Assembly: GCA_025356175.1 (NCBI GenBank)
Contig: JANXUP010000178.1
Coordinates: 1-53,708 of the forward strand
From: Sphingomonadaceae bacterium
GTDB lineage: Bacteria; Pseudomonadota; Alphaproteobacteria; Sphingomonadales; Sphingomonadaceae
Direction: 5' to 3'
Length of the DNA stretch: 53,708 nt
A model generated the notes under the pieces. The model had not been told where the DNA came from. It did no database searches and saw only the letters and a program-made list of their open reading frames with translations. This document shows, in pieces, positions 8,581 to 15,539 of the stretch (position 1 is the stretch's first letter; each line of letters starts with the position of its first letter). Both the position numbers and the translations under genes were made by a program.

Positions 8581-8925
8581 TCAGGCGGCCGCGTTGCACT
8601 TGGTCAGGTCTTCGGCGCTGAATTCACCCTTCGGGCCGGTGAACGACTGGACCTTGCCAAATGCCTTGACCACCTGAACGCAGGTGTTGATCGCGCGCGA
8701 GCCGTCAATCGGGCCGCCGCAGCTGTCGCCGATGCACTTCCACACCACGTCGTTGACGACCTTTTCCTTGGGCGCGGCGAACGCGGTCGCGAGCTTGGCG
8801 TTGTAGTGGTTGGTGCTGGCGTGCGCGGTGCTGGTGGTTGCCGAAAAGCTGACCACAGTGCCCGCGAATGCGAGGGCAGCGGCGAGGAAGCTGCGCGAAA
8901 GCGTGCTGGAAATTGCGTTATTCAT
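8581..8925 (-). CDS. CC_3452-family small exported protein
   Basis: A 114-residue protein with a signal peptide ending near TAHAS (about residue 36). The mature part has paired Cys residues in the characteristic order WKCIGDSCGG, INTCVQVV and LTKCNAA, with the closing FSAEDLTKC motif. This pattern matches the CC_3452 family found in Caulobacter and sphingomonads, whose role is unknown; the Cys pairs suggest disulphides in the periplasm. The gene diverges from an HxlR regulator, and the shared upstream region holds repeated motifs, so it is a candidate target of that regulator. AAGGGGA precedes the ATG. Confidence 0.8.
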   Translation of the reverse strand: MNNAISSTLSRSFLAAALAFAGTVVSFSATTSTAHASTNHYNAKLATAFAAPKEKVVNDVVWKCIGDSCGGPIDGSRAINTCVQVVKAFGKVQSFTGPKGEFSAEDLTKCNAAA

Positions 8926-9003
8926 GGTTCTATCCCCTTCAAGGTTAGGCCACGCAGGGATCGAAAGGGAGCCTGGGAGGGACGACTCGATTTGCGTTGC
9001 TAA

Positions 9004-9103
9004 TTGCTACCTAACCGGATAAGTTTTCAGTTGCAACTAGAAACTGTGCATCGCAGCAAAGATTTTTTTGTCGGCGAAGAAGTCAGATTGAGTTAGGTTG
9101 CAA
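9004..9103. promoter_or_regulatory. candidate operator region between the CC_3452-like and hxlR-type genes
   Basis: TTGCTACCTAAC (9004-9015) recurs inverted as GTTAGGTTGCAA (9092-9103), 11 of 12 positions matching. A perfect 10-bp palindrome, AGTTGCAACT (9029-9038), lies between. All three carry the same TTGC core. HxlR proteins bind dyads in divergent promoters, so these are plausible binding sites. Confidence 0.5.
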
Positions 9104-9117
9104 AACGGGATTGAGGA

Positions 9118-9639
9118 ATGACCATGGGTAAACTCCGCGAGCCGCTCAACGACATGCAGAATTGCGGGCTTCCCGCGGCTCTCGAGGTGATGGGTGAACG
9201 ATGGTCGTTCATGATCCTGCGCGCCGGTTTCAACGGCCTGCATCACTTCGAAGAGTTTCTCGGTACGCTGGGGATCGCCCGCAACATCCTGTCGAACCGG
9301 CTCGCGCGGCTGGTGGAGCATGGCATCATGAAGCGCGAGGCGCTGCCCGAAGACCGCCGCAAGATCGAATACCGCCTGACCGCCAAGGGTCTCGACCTGC
9401 TCCCCGCGATGCTCGCACTGCGTCAATGGGGCGAGAAATACGGCGAAGGCATCCCGAGCAACCCGGTGTTGTGCGACGAACGCGACGGCCTACCGATCGC
9501 ACTGATCGGCATTTTCGCGCACGACGGCCGCCACCTCGGCCCGATGGACCTGCAATGGCGCGATATGGCGGATGTGGGGAAAGCGGAGGTCGAGGATGGC
9601 CCGGAAGAGGTTCGGCCGCAGATGAGTGCGCTGCGGTAG
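9118..9639 (+). CDS. HxlR-family winged-helix transcriptional regulator
   Basis: A 173-residue regulator. The winged helix occupies about residues 12-105: CGLPAALEVMGERWSFMIL, then HFEEFLGTLGIARNILSNRL (recognition region) and a wing with DRRKIEYRLTAKG. The Cys near the N-terminus is the conserved one that in some HxlR proteins senses reactive electrophiles. The C-terminal 60 residues are an extension seen in longer family members. The gene is divergent from the CC_3452-like gene, with palindromic motifs between them. TTGAGGA lies just before the ATG. Confidence 0.9.
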   Translation: MTMGKLREPLNDMQNCGLPAALEVMGERWSFMILRAGFNGLHHFEEFLGTLGIARNILSNRLARLVEHGIMKREALPEDRRKIEYRLTAKGLDLLPAMLALRQWGEKYGEGIPSNPVLCDERDGLPIALIGIFAHDGRHLGPMDLQWRDMADVGKAEVEDGPEEVRPQMSALR

Positions 9640-9652
9640 CCCTTTTCTGGTG

Positions 9653-9883
9653 ATGGAAATCAAAGCCGAGGACGAAAAGTCACAAATGGCGGACGAGGAA
9701 GCGCTCTCATTGCGCCATCAGCTTATCGAAGCACGGTCAGCAATCATCGCGCAGTTGGATGAATTGAACGAGCGATCTAGATCGTCATTGAATTCGATCA
9801 AACACTTCCCTCCAGATTACGCACCGTTGATCGCGGAACTGTCGGAGCAGCTGACCGAAATTGAAAGTCTTTTGCGAGCGTAA
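9653..9883 (+). CDS. hypothetical small acidic protein
   Basis: About 76 residues, mostly helical by eye, with heptad-like Leu/Ile spacing (LRHQLIEARSAIIAQLDEL, and ELSEQLTEIESLL at the end) suggesting a short coiled coil. It starts 14 bases after the HxlR stop on the same strand. The start could also be the later ATG at MADEEAL. Base composition is visibly lower in GC than its neighbours and it abuts the comM remnant, so it may be recently acquired. No family is recognised. Confidence 0.45.
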   Translation: MEIKAEDEKSQMADEEALSLRHQLIEARSAIIAQLDELNERSRSSLNSIKHFPPDYAPLIAELSEQLTEIESLLRA

Positions 9884-9894
9884 GAGCGACGTCC

Positions 9895-10497
9895 TCAAGC
9901 CCTAGGCGCCACCCGCCGGTAACTCAGCGCTTCGGCCACGTGGATGCGCCCGATCCCCTCGTTGCCTGACATATCCGCAATCGTCCGCGCCACGCGTAGC
10001 ATCCGGGTGTAGCCGCGCGCGGACAGGCGCATCGCTTCGGCGGCTTGCAGCAGGAGCTTGCGGCCCGGTTCGTCCGGTGTGGCGTGGAGTTCGAGCATTT
10101 CACCACTCAGGTCGGCATTGCTGCGCATCTTGGTTCCGGCAAGCCGAGCGGTCTGGATCGCGCGCGCAGCCGCAACCCGCGCGGCGACTTCGGCGCTGCC
10201 TTCGGCGGGGGGAGGCAGGCCGAGATCGGCGGCGCTGACCGGGTCGACATCGACATGGAGGTCGATCCGGTCGAGCAGGGGGCCACTGACCTTCGACTGG
10301 TAATCCGCCGCACAGCGCGGCGCGCGGCTGCAAGCCAGCGCCGGATCGCCAAGATGTCCGCAGCGGCACGGGTTCATCGCCGCGACCAGCTGCACCCGCG
10401 CCGGGAAGGTCACATGCGCATTGGCCCGCGCGACATCGACCACCCCGGTTTCCAGCGGTTGGCGCAGCGAATCGAGCACCGCGCGCTGGAATTCCGG
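9895..10497 (-). pseudogene. comM: comM (yifB) 3' fragment: C-terminal part of Mg-chelatase-like AAA+ ATPase
   Basis: About 200 codons of the C-terminal half of ComM/YifB. They begin at PEFQRAVLDSLRQPLETG and include FPARVQLVAAMNPCRCG (sensor region), SGPLLDRIDLHVDV and the Mg_chelatase_C domain ending AEALSYRRVAPRA. Upstream residues read from the same ORF come from the island. The matching N-terminal fragment lies 4.2 kb away on the same strand. ComM is a hexameric helicase promoting branch migration during natural transformation. The ATP-binding part is missing, so the gene is inactive. Confidence 0.92.
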
Positions 10498-10533
10498 AAT
10501 TAGGTAGCAAGCGCAGAAGCTACCGAGATGCCG

Positions 10534-10553
10534 CACAAAACAGAGGTTTTGTG
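10534..10553 (-). terminator. hairpin at island left end, terminator of the membrane passenger gene
   Basis: CACAAAAC and GTTTTGTG form an 8-bp stem with an AGAG loop, 38 bases past the stop of the leftward membrane-protein gene. Another small inverted repeat (GGTAGC...GCTACC, 10503-10524) lies just outside and may be part of the element's end. Confidence 0.5.
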
Positions 10554-10591
10554 TAATGGAATTCATTTTGAAGCTGGTCGCGGCGCTTGCG

Positions 10592-11530
10592 CTAAGTTGC
10601 GTGGTTCACCCTGCCCGCAACAGTCCAAGTGATTTCCTGAACATTGTCGCCTTTCAAGGGCCGGTCAGTGTGACGGATAATCCCAATCTCCCAAAGGTGG
10701 CTGGTCATATGTTCGTCATCACCGAAAATGTCCTGATACTTGGCATGGCCATAAATGAAGAGACGGCCCGCGCCCGAAAAAATCGAGTCGATTTCCGCCA
10801 AAGTGAGACGGGTCTGTTGGCTCCAGATTTCTTGGCCCGGCCCGACAATAGACCTCACCGAATCGGGAGCAAAGTTGGTCTGTATTTTCTCAAGTTGCAA
10901 AGTGTTTACCCCCCAAAATGGGGTTTCGATAAAGACAAGATTCCGGGTTGGTGTACCGCCAAAGTTTTTCCAAATAATTCGGATTTCGATGAAAGTCGTT
11001 TCGTCTACAACAATGAATTTCCAAGTGATTCCTGTTGGAGAGAACCAGGGGCGCAAAGCCATCGTAGAATTGCGATCATTGCGATCTGCAATCTCATTGG
11101 CCATCAGCATGGCTTCAGTTGCCTTGCCGGTGTCTTCGACGGCCTCGCGAGTAAGGACAATTTGCTTGTAGAGGAAGGCGGTGCCGACCGCAGTTATGAG
11201 GACCGACGCAAACGACGCGACGACCATCCAAAACGCCCAAAGCGCGCTGGCCTCTTGGGCCGCGAGATCGCGTATCTCATGGTCTTGGCCGGTGGCGGGC
11301 TTTGGGTTTGCTATGGCGCGTTCAACCGGGCCGGGAAGGCCCGAAATATCTGGCAGACTTTGGGATGGGCCAGCGTAGTCGCCATTTCCGGCTTGGTCGC
11401 TAGCTACTGCCTGATATTGCTTATGGTCGGGGCTGTATAGCGAACCATAATAGGCCCCGGTCCCGAGCGCGACAAATAGGGCAGTTAATCCCGCAATTGC
11501 AGCGAGGATGCTCCGATAACCTCTAAGCAT
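10592..11530 (-). CDS. hypothetical membrane protein, island passenger
   Basis: A 312-residue protein with two membrane segments: residues about 9-30 (LAAIAGLTALFVALGTGAYYG) and about 98-122 (WAFWMVVASFASVLITAVGTAFLY). These are followed by a TREAVEDTGKATEAM helix and a C-terminal domain beginning RPWFSPTG. This layout recurs in many small hypothetical proteins of sphingomonads and other proteobacteria; function unknown. Its start lies inside the end of the DUF6471 gene (46-bp overlap), consistent with a two-gene operon. Lower GC than the chromosome. The plus-strand ORF over the same bases is a shadow. Confidence 0.65.
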   Translation of the reverse strand: MLRGYRSILAAIAGLTALFVALGTGAYYGSLYSPDHKQYQAVASDQAGNGDYAGPSQSLPDISGLPGPVERAIANPKPATGQDHEIRDLAAQEASALWAFWMVVASFASVLITAVGTAFLYKQIVLTREAVEDTGKATEAMLMANEIADRNDRNSTMALRPWFSPTGITWKFIVVDETTFIEIRIIWKNFGGTPTRNLVFIETPFWGVNTLQLEKIQTNFAPDSVRSIVGPGQEIWSQQTRLTLAEIDSIFSGAGRLFIYGHAKYQDIFGDDEHMTSHLWEIGIIRHTDRPLKGDNVQEITWTVAGRVNHAT

Positions 11531-11724
11531 TGCAGCAAGAACGCAGCCGTGAAGCCGCCCCGGCTGATCTTGTTGTTGAGGTTGCGCTCGTTCTCCGACA
11601 CGCCGATTCCCGCAAGCTTTTCAGCCAGTTCCGCATAGGTGATGCCCCGCCGTTTCAGCTCCGCTTTTAGCAGGTTCTTTGCGCGAGTCTCGAACTCGAC
11701 TGTTGCTGCGTCGGCCTTGGCCAT
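11485..11724 (-). CDS. DUF6471 domain protein (small helix-turn-helix-like)
   Basis: A 79-residue protein matching DUF6471 closely: FETRAKNLLKAELKRRG, then ITYAELAEKL, ERNLNNKISRGGF and FLLQCLEVIG. The fold looks like a Cro/HTH DNA-binding domain, so a regulatory role is likely but unproven. GAGG lies eight bases before the ATG at 11724; a GTG three codons earlier is an alternative. It is divergent from the IS1595-type transposase, with about 100 bases between, and precedes the membrane passenger. The neighbourhood suggests control of the element's own genes. Confidence 0.8.
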   Translation of the reverse strand: MAKADAATVEFETRAKNLLKAELKRRGITYAELAEKLAGIGVSENERNLNNKISRGGFTAAFLLQCLEVIGASSLQLRD

Positions 11725-11825
11725 GGGGGTCACCTCAAAATATCATCAATTCCGATGATATACACCATTGACTTTGCCGATGTAAACCATCATATCTTGT
11801 GCATAACACCACTGGATATGATGAT

Positions 11826-12320
11826 ATGGCACAGCACTTTCTCCTTTCCGCCAAGGCTCGCACGATCAGCCTCAAGGCCGTCTATCAAATGGGCGAGGCC
11901 AAGGCTTACGATCTGTTCCGCTCGCTTCGCTGGCCGGAGACGGAAGGCGAGGCGGTTTGCCCTCGTTGCGGCTGCACCGATGCCTATGACATTCCTACCC
12001 GGCGCAAGTTCCAGTGCCGCGCCTGCGGCCACCAATTCAGCGTTACCAGCGGCACGATCTTTGCCGGTCGCAAGCTGGCTTTCACCGATTTGCTGGCTGC
12101 AATCGTGCTGTTCGTGAACGGCGCGAAGGGTGTTTCTGCGCTGCAAATCAGCCGTGACCTCGATTGCCAATATAAGACCGCTTACGTGCTGTGCCACAAG
12201 CTGCGCGAGGCTATGGCGCTTGAGGACAAGGGCCAGACGCTGGAGGGCGAAGTCGAAGTGGACGGGGCCTATTTCGGTGGCCACATGCGCCCTGCCAATA
12301 ATCGCGAGAACCCGAAGGAC
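11826..12320 (+). pseudogene. IS1595-family transposase, 3'-truncated
   Basis: About 165 codons remain. They start MAQHFLLSAKARTISL, then a zinc ribbon (CPRCGCTDAYD and CRACGHQFSVTSGT) and the beginning of the ISXO2-like DDE domain (VEVDGAYFGGHMRP, first catalytic Asp). Homology stops after NRENPKD. The usual basic stretch and the remaining catalytic residues are absent, and the frame runs into a serine-recombinase fragment. An upstream in-frame ATG (11799) is in the track, but the ATG at 11826 matches the family start. The truncated enzyme cannot be active. Confidence 0.88.
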
Positions 12321-12485
12321 AGCATTTATCGACTCGACCCTCATCGGGCGGCGACGGTACGGGAAATTTTCCGGCTTGCGACCAGCGGCATGGGCAAGCA
12401 CTTAATCGCTTCGACGCTTAACCAGCGGCAAGTAGCGACTTGGGTGCACGGCAACCGCCGGGCAAACGGCTGGCAGCCATCCTAT
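12321..12485 (+). pseudogene. internal fragment of a large serine recombinase
   Basis: About 55 codons in frame with the transposase remnant: DPHRAATVREIFRLATSGMG, HLIASTLNQRQVATWV and GWQPSY. This matches the part of the recombinase domain just after the catalytic core in large serine recombinases. Both flanks are lost: the transposase abuts on the left and the antisense of the resolvase on the right. It is a trapped remnant with no start of its own. Confidence 0.75.
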
Positions 12486-12845
12486 AAAGCCGCGTTCCAA
12501 ATCGGCTACCATAGCCAGTACCGTCACCAGCAAGGACCCGGTAGCATCCCTAGTAGAGAAGGCTGGTTCGAGCACCGTCAGGGTTGCGCCCTTGGATTGA
12601 AGGTCGTGTACGATGTTCAGCACGTCGCGGGTGCTGCGCCCAAGCCGATCCAGCTTGACCACGACCAACTCATCACCCTCGCGAAGGAATTCTAGCAGCA
12701 AGGCCAGTTCTTCACGTCCTTCTCTCGTACCCGCGCTGGCCTTCTCAGCACGCACGATGGTGCAGCCAGCTTCCTTAAGGCGTACCTGTTGAAGCGCGTG
12801 GTCTTGGTCGGCTGACGAAACCCGAGCGTAACCGTATTTGGCCAT
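12402..12845 (-). CDS. Tn3-type serine resolvase, C-terminally truncated
   Basis: The catalytic domain is complete to about residue 121: YARVSSADQDHALQQ with the catalytic Ser, VVVKLDRLGRSTRDV, then TGSLLVTVLAMVADLERGFI. After that the frame reads through the antisense of the recombinase fragment (GWLPAVCPAV), so the helix-turn-helix tail that binds res is missing. Full-length relatives have about 190 residues. The ATG at 12845 begins MAKYGYARV; the longer track start is unlikely. A three-dyad res-like region lies directly upstream. Without the tail, site-specific resolution is improbable unless another copy supplies it. Confidence 0.85.
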   Translation of the reverse strand: MAKYGYARVSSADQDHALQQVRLKEAGCTIVRAEKASAGTREGREELALLLEFLREGDELVVVKLDRLGRSTRDVLNIVHDLQSKGATLTVLEPAFSTRDATGSLLVTVLAMVADLERGFIGWLPAVCPAVAVHPSRYLPLVKRRSD

Positions 12846-12871
12846 GCGTATTGCCTCCCCCGTAACAGATA

Positions 12872-12950
12872 GGTGGACCAGCGCTTTCCACCGTAACATA
12901 TATGGGTATTATACCCTTAAGTTACAAGTAGGCTGTAACATCAACTTGTA
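12872..12950. promoter_or_regulatory. res-like recombination site of the resolvase (three dyads)
   Basis: Three inverted repeats lie side by side upstream of the resolvase start: GGTGGA...TCCACC (12872-12892), GTAAC...GTTAC around GGGTATTATACCC (12893-12925), and TACAAGT...ACTTGTA (12923-12950, 28 bp with a central TA). Three dyads with the 28-bp crossover-type site farthest from the gene recall Tn3 res, though the centre spacing (about 27 bp) is shorter. The dyads may also autoregulate the resolvase promoter. Confidence 0.6.
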
Positions 12951-13106
12951 TCGCAGGGGCACACCGTAAAGGTACTGACCACGACAATCGTGGCGTGTTT
13001 CCTGCTGACAAACTATTCCTTGGATCCGGGTTCACCGACCTGTATTGGGCTGAATTGCCCGGCAGCCATTTCTAGTACGGTGTCGGAACAGGAGGGGGCT
13101 GGCGCC

Positions 13107-13343
13107 ATGCTGCAATTGGTCGGTTTTATCGCAACTCTGATGCTCTTCGTGAAGGGGCTAGAACTCCAAGCTACTGGCCGGACTAAGGAGGCTGCTCATC
13201 GCGCGAATTTTTACGTGGCCGCAGCTATCGCGATACTCGGTGCGGTGCTTTTCTCTTACGCTCTCGTGGTGGCAGGTAACGAGGCAACTGCTAACATGGA
13301 ACGGATCCAGAGCAGCTTCGCTCCCCCCACGAGGCCGTGGTAA
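13107..13343 (+). CDS. hypothetical small membrane protein, island cargo
   Basis: A 78-residue product with two hydrophobic segments, about residues 2-17 (LQLVGFIATLMLFVKG) and 35-55 (VAAAIAILGAVLFSYALVVAG), and a short soluble tail. GGAGGGG lies about ten bases before the ATG at 13107 and decides this start over the longer track ORF, whose extra N-terminus is not family-like. It converges on the 418-residue unknown gene. No family recognised. Confidence 0.55.
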   Translation: MLQLVGFIATLMLFVKGLELQATGRTKEAAHRANFYVAAAIAILGAVLFSYALVVAGNEATANMERIQSSFAPPTRPW

Positions 13344-13370
13344 GACGCGCTATGGAGCACTCTTGTTTCA

Positions 13371-14627
13371 TCAGGTGGGCTGGTCGGCATCAATACCGCC
13401 CGGCAGGAGCGGGAAGCGGGAGTGCAGACTGTAAACCGTACCATCCCGGTCACGCGCACGGTTGGGTGCACGTATGATCACGTCCAGCGACTCCAACTGT
13501 CCTGCCTCATGAGTCGTTATCATTGCAAGCCGCCCTTTACCGACGCGGATATGTCGGAACTGGCAGAGGTGGTTGATGACCTCTTTACGTCGTTCGTAGG
13601 TGGTGATCACGCATGAAACCAAGGCTGCTAGTTCACCGAAACTGCTATTTCCAACCAGCAGATGCTGTCGCCTGTTAGGCCAAGTGGACCTTAGTATGCG
13701 ATTCATCCGACGGGCCGCGTCGTCGGCCAATACGCGCAGTCGTTGCCGGGTGTCACCAGATGCCGAATCGCGGACTGCGCGGGACACATTTTTCAGGTAC
13801 CGGACCTCGGCTCTGATTCGGTCACCACCACGGGAATAGAACACCGCGTTAGTGGTGTCGGTAGCAAGTAGCGGAACGGTTACCGTGCGGTATCCGTCCT
13901 CATCGCCCGCCCTCACGCTGTTAAACTCAGTCTGACTGCCGCCCTGCACACCAGTATAAAAATCAGTGACCTGTAGGACAGGTTCGTCAGCGCAGAAGTC
14001 ACTGTAAATCTCGATCTGCCTGACGCTAACCAAGTTGAACTGCCCGTGACCGTCCCTTTGCGCATGGCCGGGGATTGCGCCGAACAGTGCCAAGCTGACC
14101 AACGCGACAGCCCCGTCTAGAATGCGGGCCGCATCATCAATCCAATGGTATGGCAGTGCACCGGGGTGCAATAATTCGGCGGGGGTGAAGTAGTTGCCTT
14201 GTCGGTTGGCCCGGCTAGTTGCACAGACCGACGGTGCGACGTGTGTTATGGTGATCTGGGACGCATCAATGTCCGGTCGCAATGCCCGAACCCGAGTCGG
14301 ATTTATGAGCACTGTCGCCGTGACTGCCATGCGTGCGGGCTGCGCCGCAGTCGGCTCGCCGAGGAGCAACTGAACTTCCAATAGCCACCCGTGGTGATCC
14401 GACACATCGCGCAAGCGAAGTCGACCGACGCCGTCATTTGCCCACCTGAAACCTCGGGGCAGCCGCCCCTGAAACGGTGTACGACCGCGCACAAGGTCTG
14501 ACATCACGTCAGCCCTTAACCGGTGACCAGCGAAGGCAAATTCACCCCGACACACGAGTTGAACTCGGTCCACCATGAGGTCACCCGCCTCGACCTGTGT
14601 CGTCGTGCGCCAGTCAGGGAACGCCAA
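13371..14627 (-). CDS. unrecognised 418-residue protein, island cargo
   Basis: A TTG start is supported by GGGAGG six bases upstream; an internal ATG (MVDRVQLV) is the alternative. The sequence has normal globular composition, no signal peptide and no clear membrane segment except a weak one near LDGAVALVSLALFGA. Recognisable landmarks are MVDRVQLVCRG, RGFRWANDG, FTPAELLHPG, RIRAEVRYLKN and QFRHIRVGKGR. I cannot assign it to a family. A short run (DRIRAEVRYLKN after a central variable part) faintly recalls replication initiators of small phages or plasmids, but this is a guess. It diverges from the comM N-terminal fragment's end by about 120 bases. Confidence 0.65.
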   Translation of the reverse strand: MAFPDWRTTTQVEAGDLMVDRVQLVCRGEFAFAGHRLRADVMSDLVRGRTPFQGRLPRGFRWANDGVGRLRLRDVSDHHGWLLEVQLLLGEPTAAQPARMAVTATVLINPTRVRALRPDIDASQITITHVAPSVCATSRANRQGNYFTPAELLHPGALPYHWIDDAARILDGAVALVSLALFGAIPGHAQRDGHGQFNLVSVRQIEIYSDFCADEPVLQVTDFYTGVQGGSQTEFNSVRAGDEDGYRTVTVPLLATDTTNAVFYSRGGDRIRAEVRYLKNVSRAVRDSASGDTRQRLRVLADDAARRMNRILRSTWPNRRQHLLVGNSSFGELAALVSCVITTYERRKEVINHLCQFRHIRVGKGRLAMITTHEAGQLESLDVIIRAPNRARDRDGTVYSLHSRFPLLPGGIDADQPT

Positions 14628-14744
14628 CCCAATCCTCCCGCTAATCGTCAGCAGCGATTCACCAAATTTCTGCGAAGGTCTATAGAGAGGGCAAGGCTGC
14701 CCCTATGAAACCCTCACAAATGTTGGTGCAATGGGCTTCAACTT

Positions 14745-15383
14745 GAGCAGGTTGTGTCCGCCCGCTGCGGCAATTTCGAGCGCACGTTTGGCGCTTTCCT
14801 GGCCCTTCACCTGCTTGAGGTCGGGTCCAAAGCCCGGCTCCTGCGCCACGCCCGGTGCCGGTTCGGCAAGCTGCTGCGTGCCCTTGAGATGATTAAGCAA
14901 GCTGACCAGATTGGGCGCGGCGAGGATCGGGATGCCGCTGGCCCAGCGCGCCTCGGTTCCTTGCGCGGCGGGGCAGATCAGGCCTTTGTCCTGCCCGCTG
15001 GCATGGAGCGCGGCGAGCAACACGCCGGGGCTGGCGATGATCCGCCCGTCGAGTGACAGTTCGCCCACCGCGATAAAGTCTTGCAGTTGCTCGGAATCGG
15101 TGACCCCCATCGCGGCGAGCAAGGCCAGTGCGATCGGCAAATCGTAGTGCGAACCTTCCTTGGGCAGATCGGCCGGCGACAAGTTGATCGTGATCCGCTT
15201 GGGCGGCAGCGATAGCCCCATCGCGGCGAGCGCGGAGTGAACCCGTTCCTGGCTTTCCTTGACCGCCTTGTCGGGCAGGCCGACCACGTTGAAGCGCGGC
15301 AGGCCGGGCGCGATCTGGCACTGCACTTCGACGCCGCGCGCCTCCAGCCCCAAATAGGCGACGGTCTGAACCAGCGCGACCAA
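14745..15383 (-). pseudogene. comM: comM (yifB) 5' fragment: N-terminal part
   Basis: About 213 codons. They start VALVQTVAYLGLEARGVEV and contain the ChlI (lon protease-like) N-terminal domain (FNVVGLPDKAVKES, RITINLSPADLPKEG, LDGRIIASPGVL) and the linker to AAA+ (KGQESAKRALEIAAAGGHNLL). The native sequence stops just before the expected GPPGSGKS Walker A motif. The frame then reads KLKPIAPTFVRVS from the island and ends. The only start in frame is TTG. The C-terminal fragment lies 4.2 kb downstream on the same strand. Confidence 0.92.
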
Positions 15384-15539
15384 GTAGTGCCCCCCGTGTT
15401 ACTGCGTAATACTTGGGTGATGGCGGAGCATCGCCAGCCTGTCGAGCCAATTGGACCGCAATGGCGGCACTTATGCGAAAGACCATCTTAACCTTTGGCG
15501 TTGGCGACCCGGTAAGGGGCCAGGGCCGAAGAGCGATGC

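Larger units (their letters stand above)
10498..14744. mobile_element. 4.2-kb mosaic island inserted in comM
   Basis: The segment separates two in-order fragments of comM and is visibly lower in GC than the flanks. It contains an IS1595-type transposase remnant with two passenger genes, a serine-recombinase fragment, a truncated Tn3-type resolvase with a res-like site, and two unrecognised genes. The left end is AATTAGGTAGC after the native CCGGAATTC; the right end is near GGGCTTCAAC before the native GAGCAG. No target duplication is seen, and about 85-90 comM codons are missing, so insertion was followed by or coupled to deletion. Boundaries are inferred from where ComM homology stops. Confidence 0.85.

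Noticed and set aside
10556-11440. 294-residue plus-strand ORF in the island
   Set aside because: The minus-strand frame shows a normal two-helix membrane protein with the familiar TREAVEDTGKATEAM and RPWF pattern; the plus frame has no such logic.
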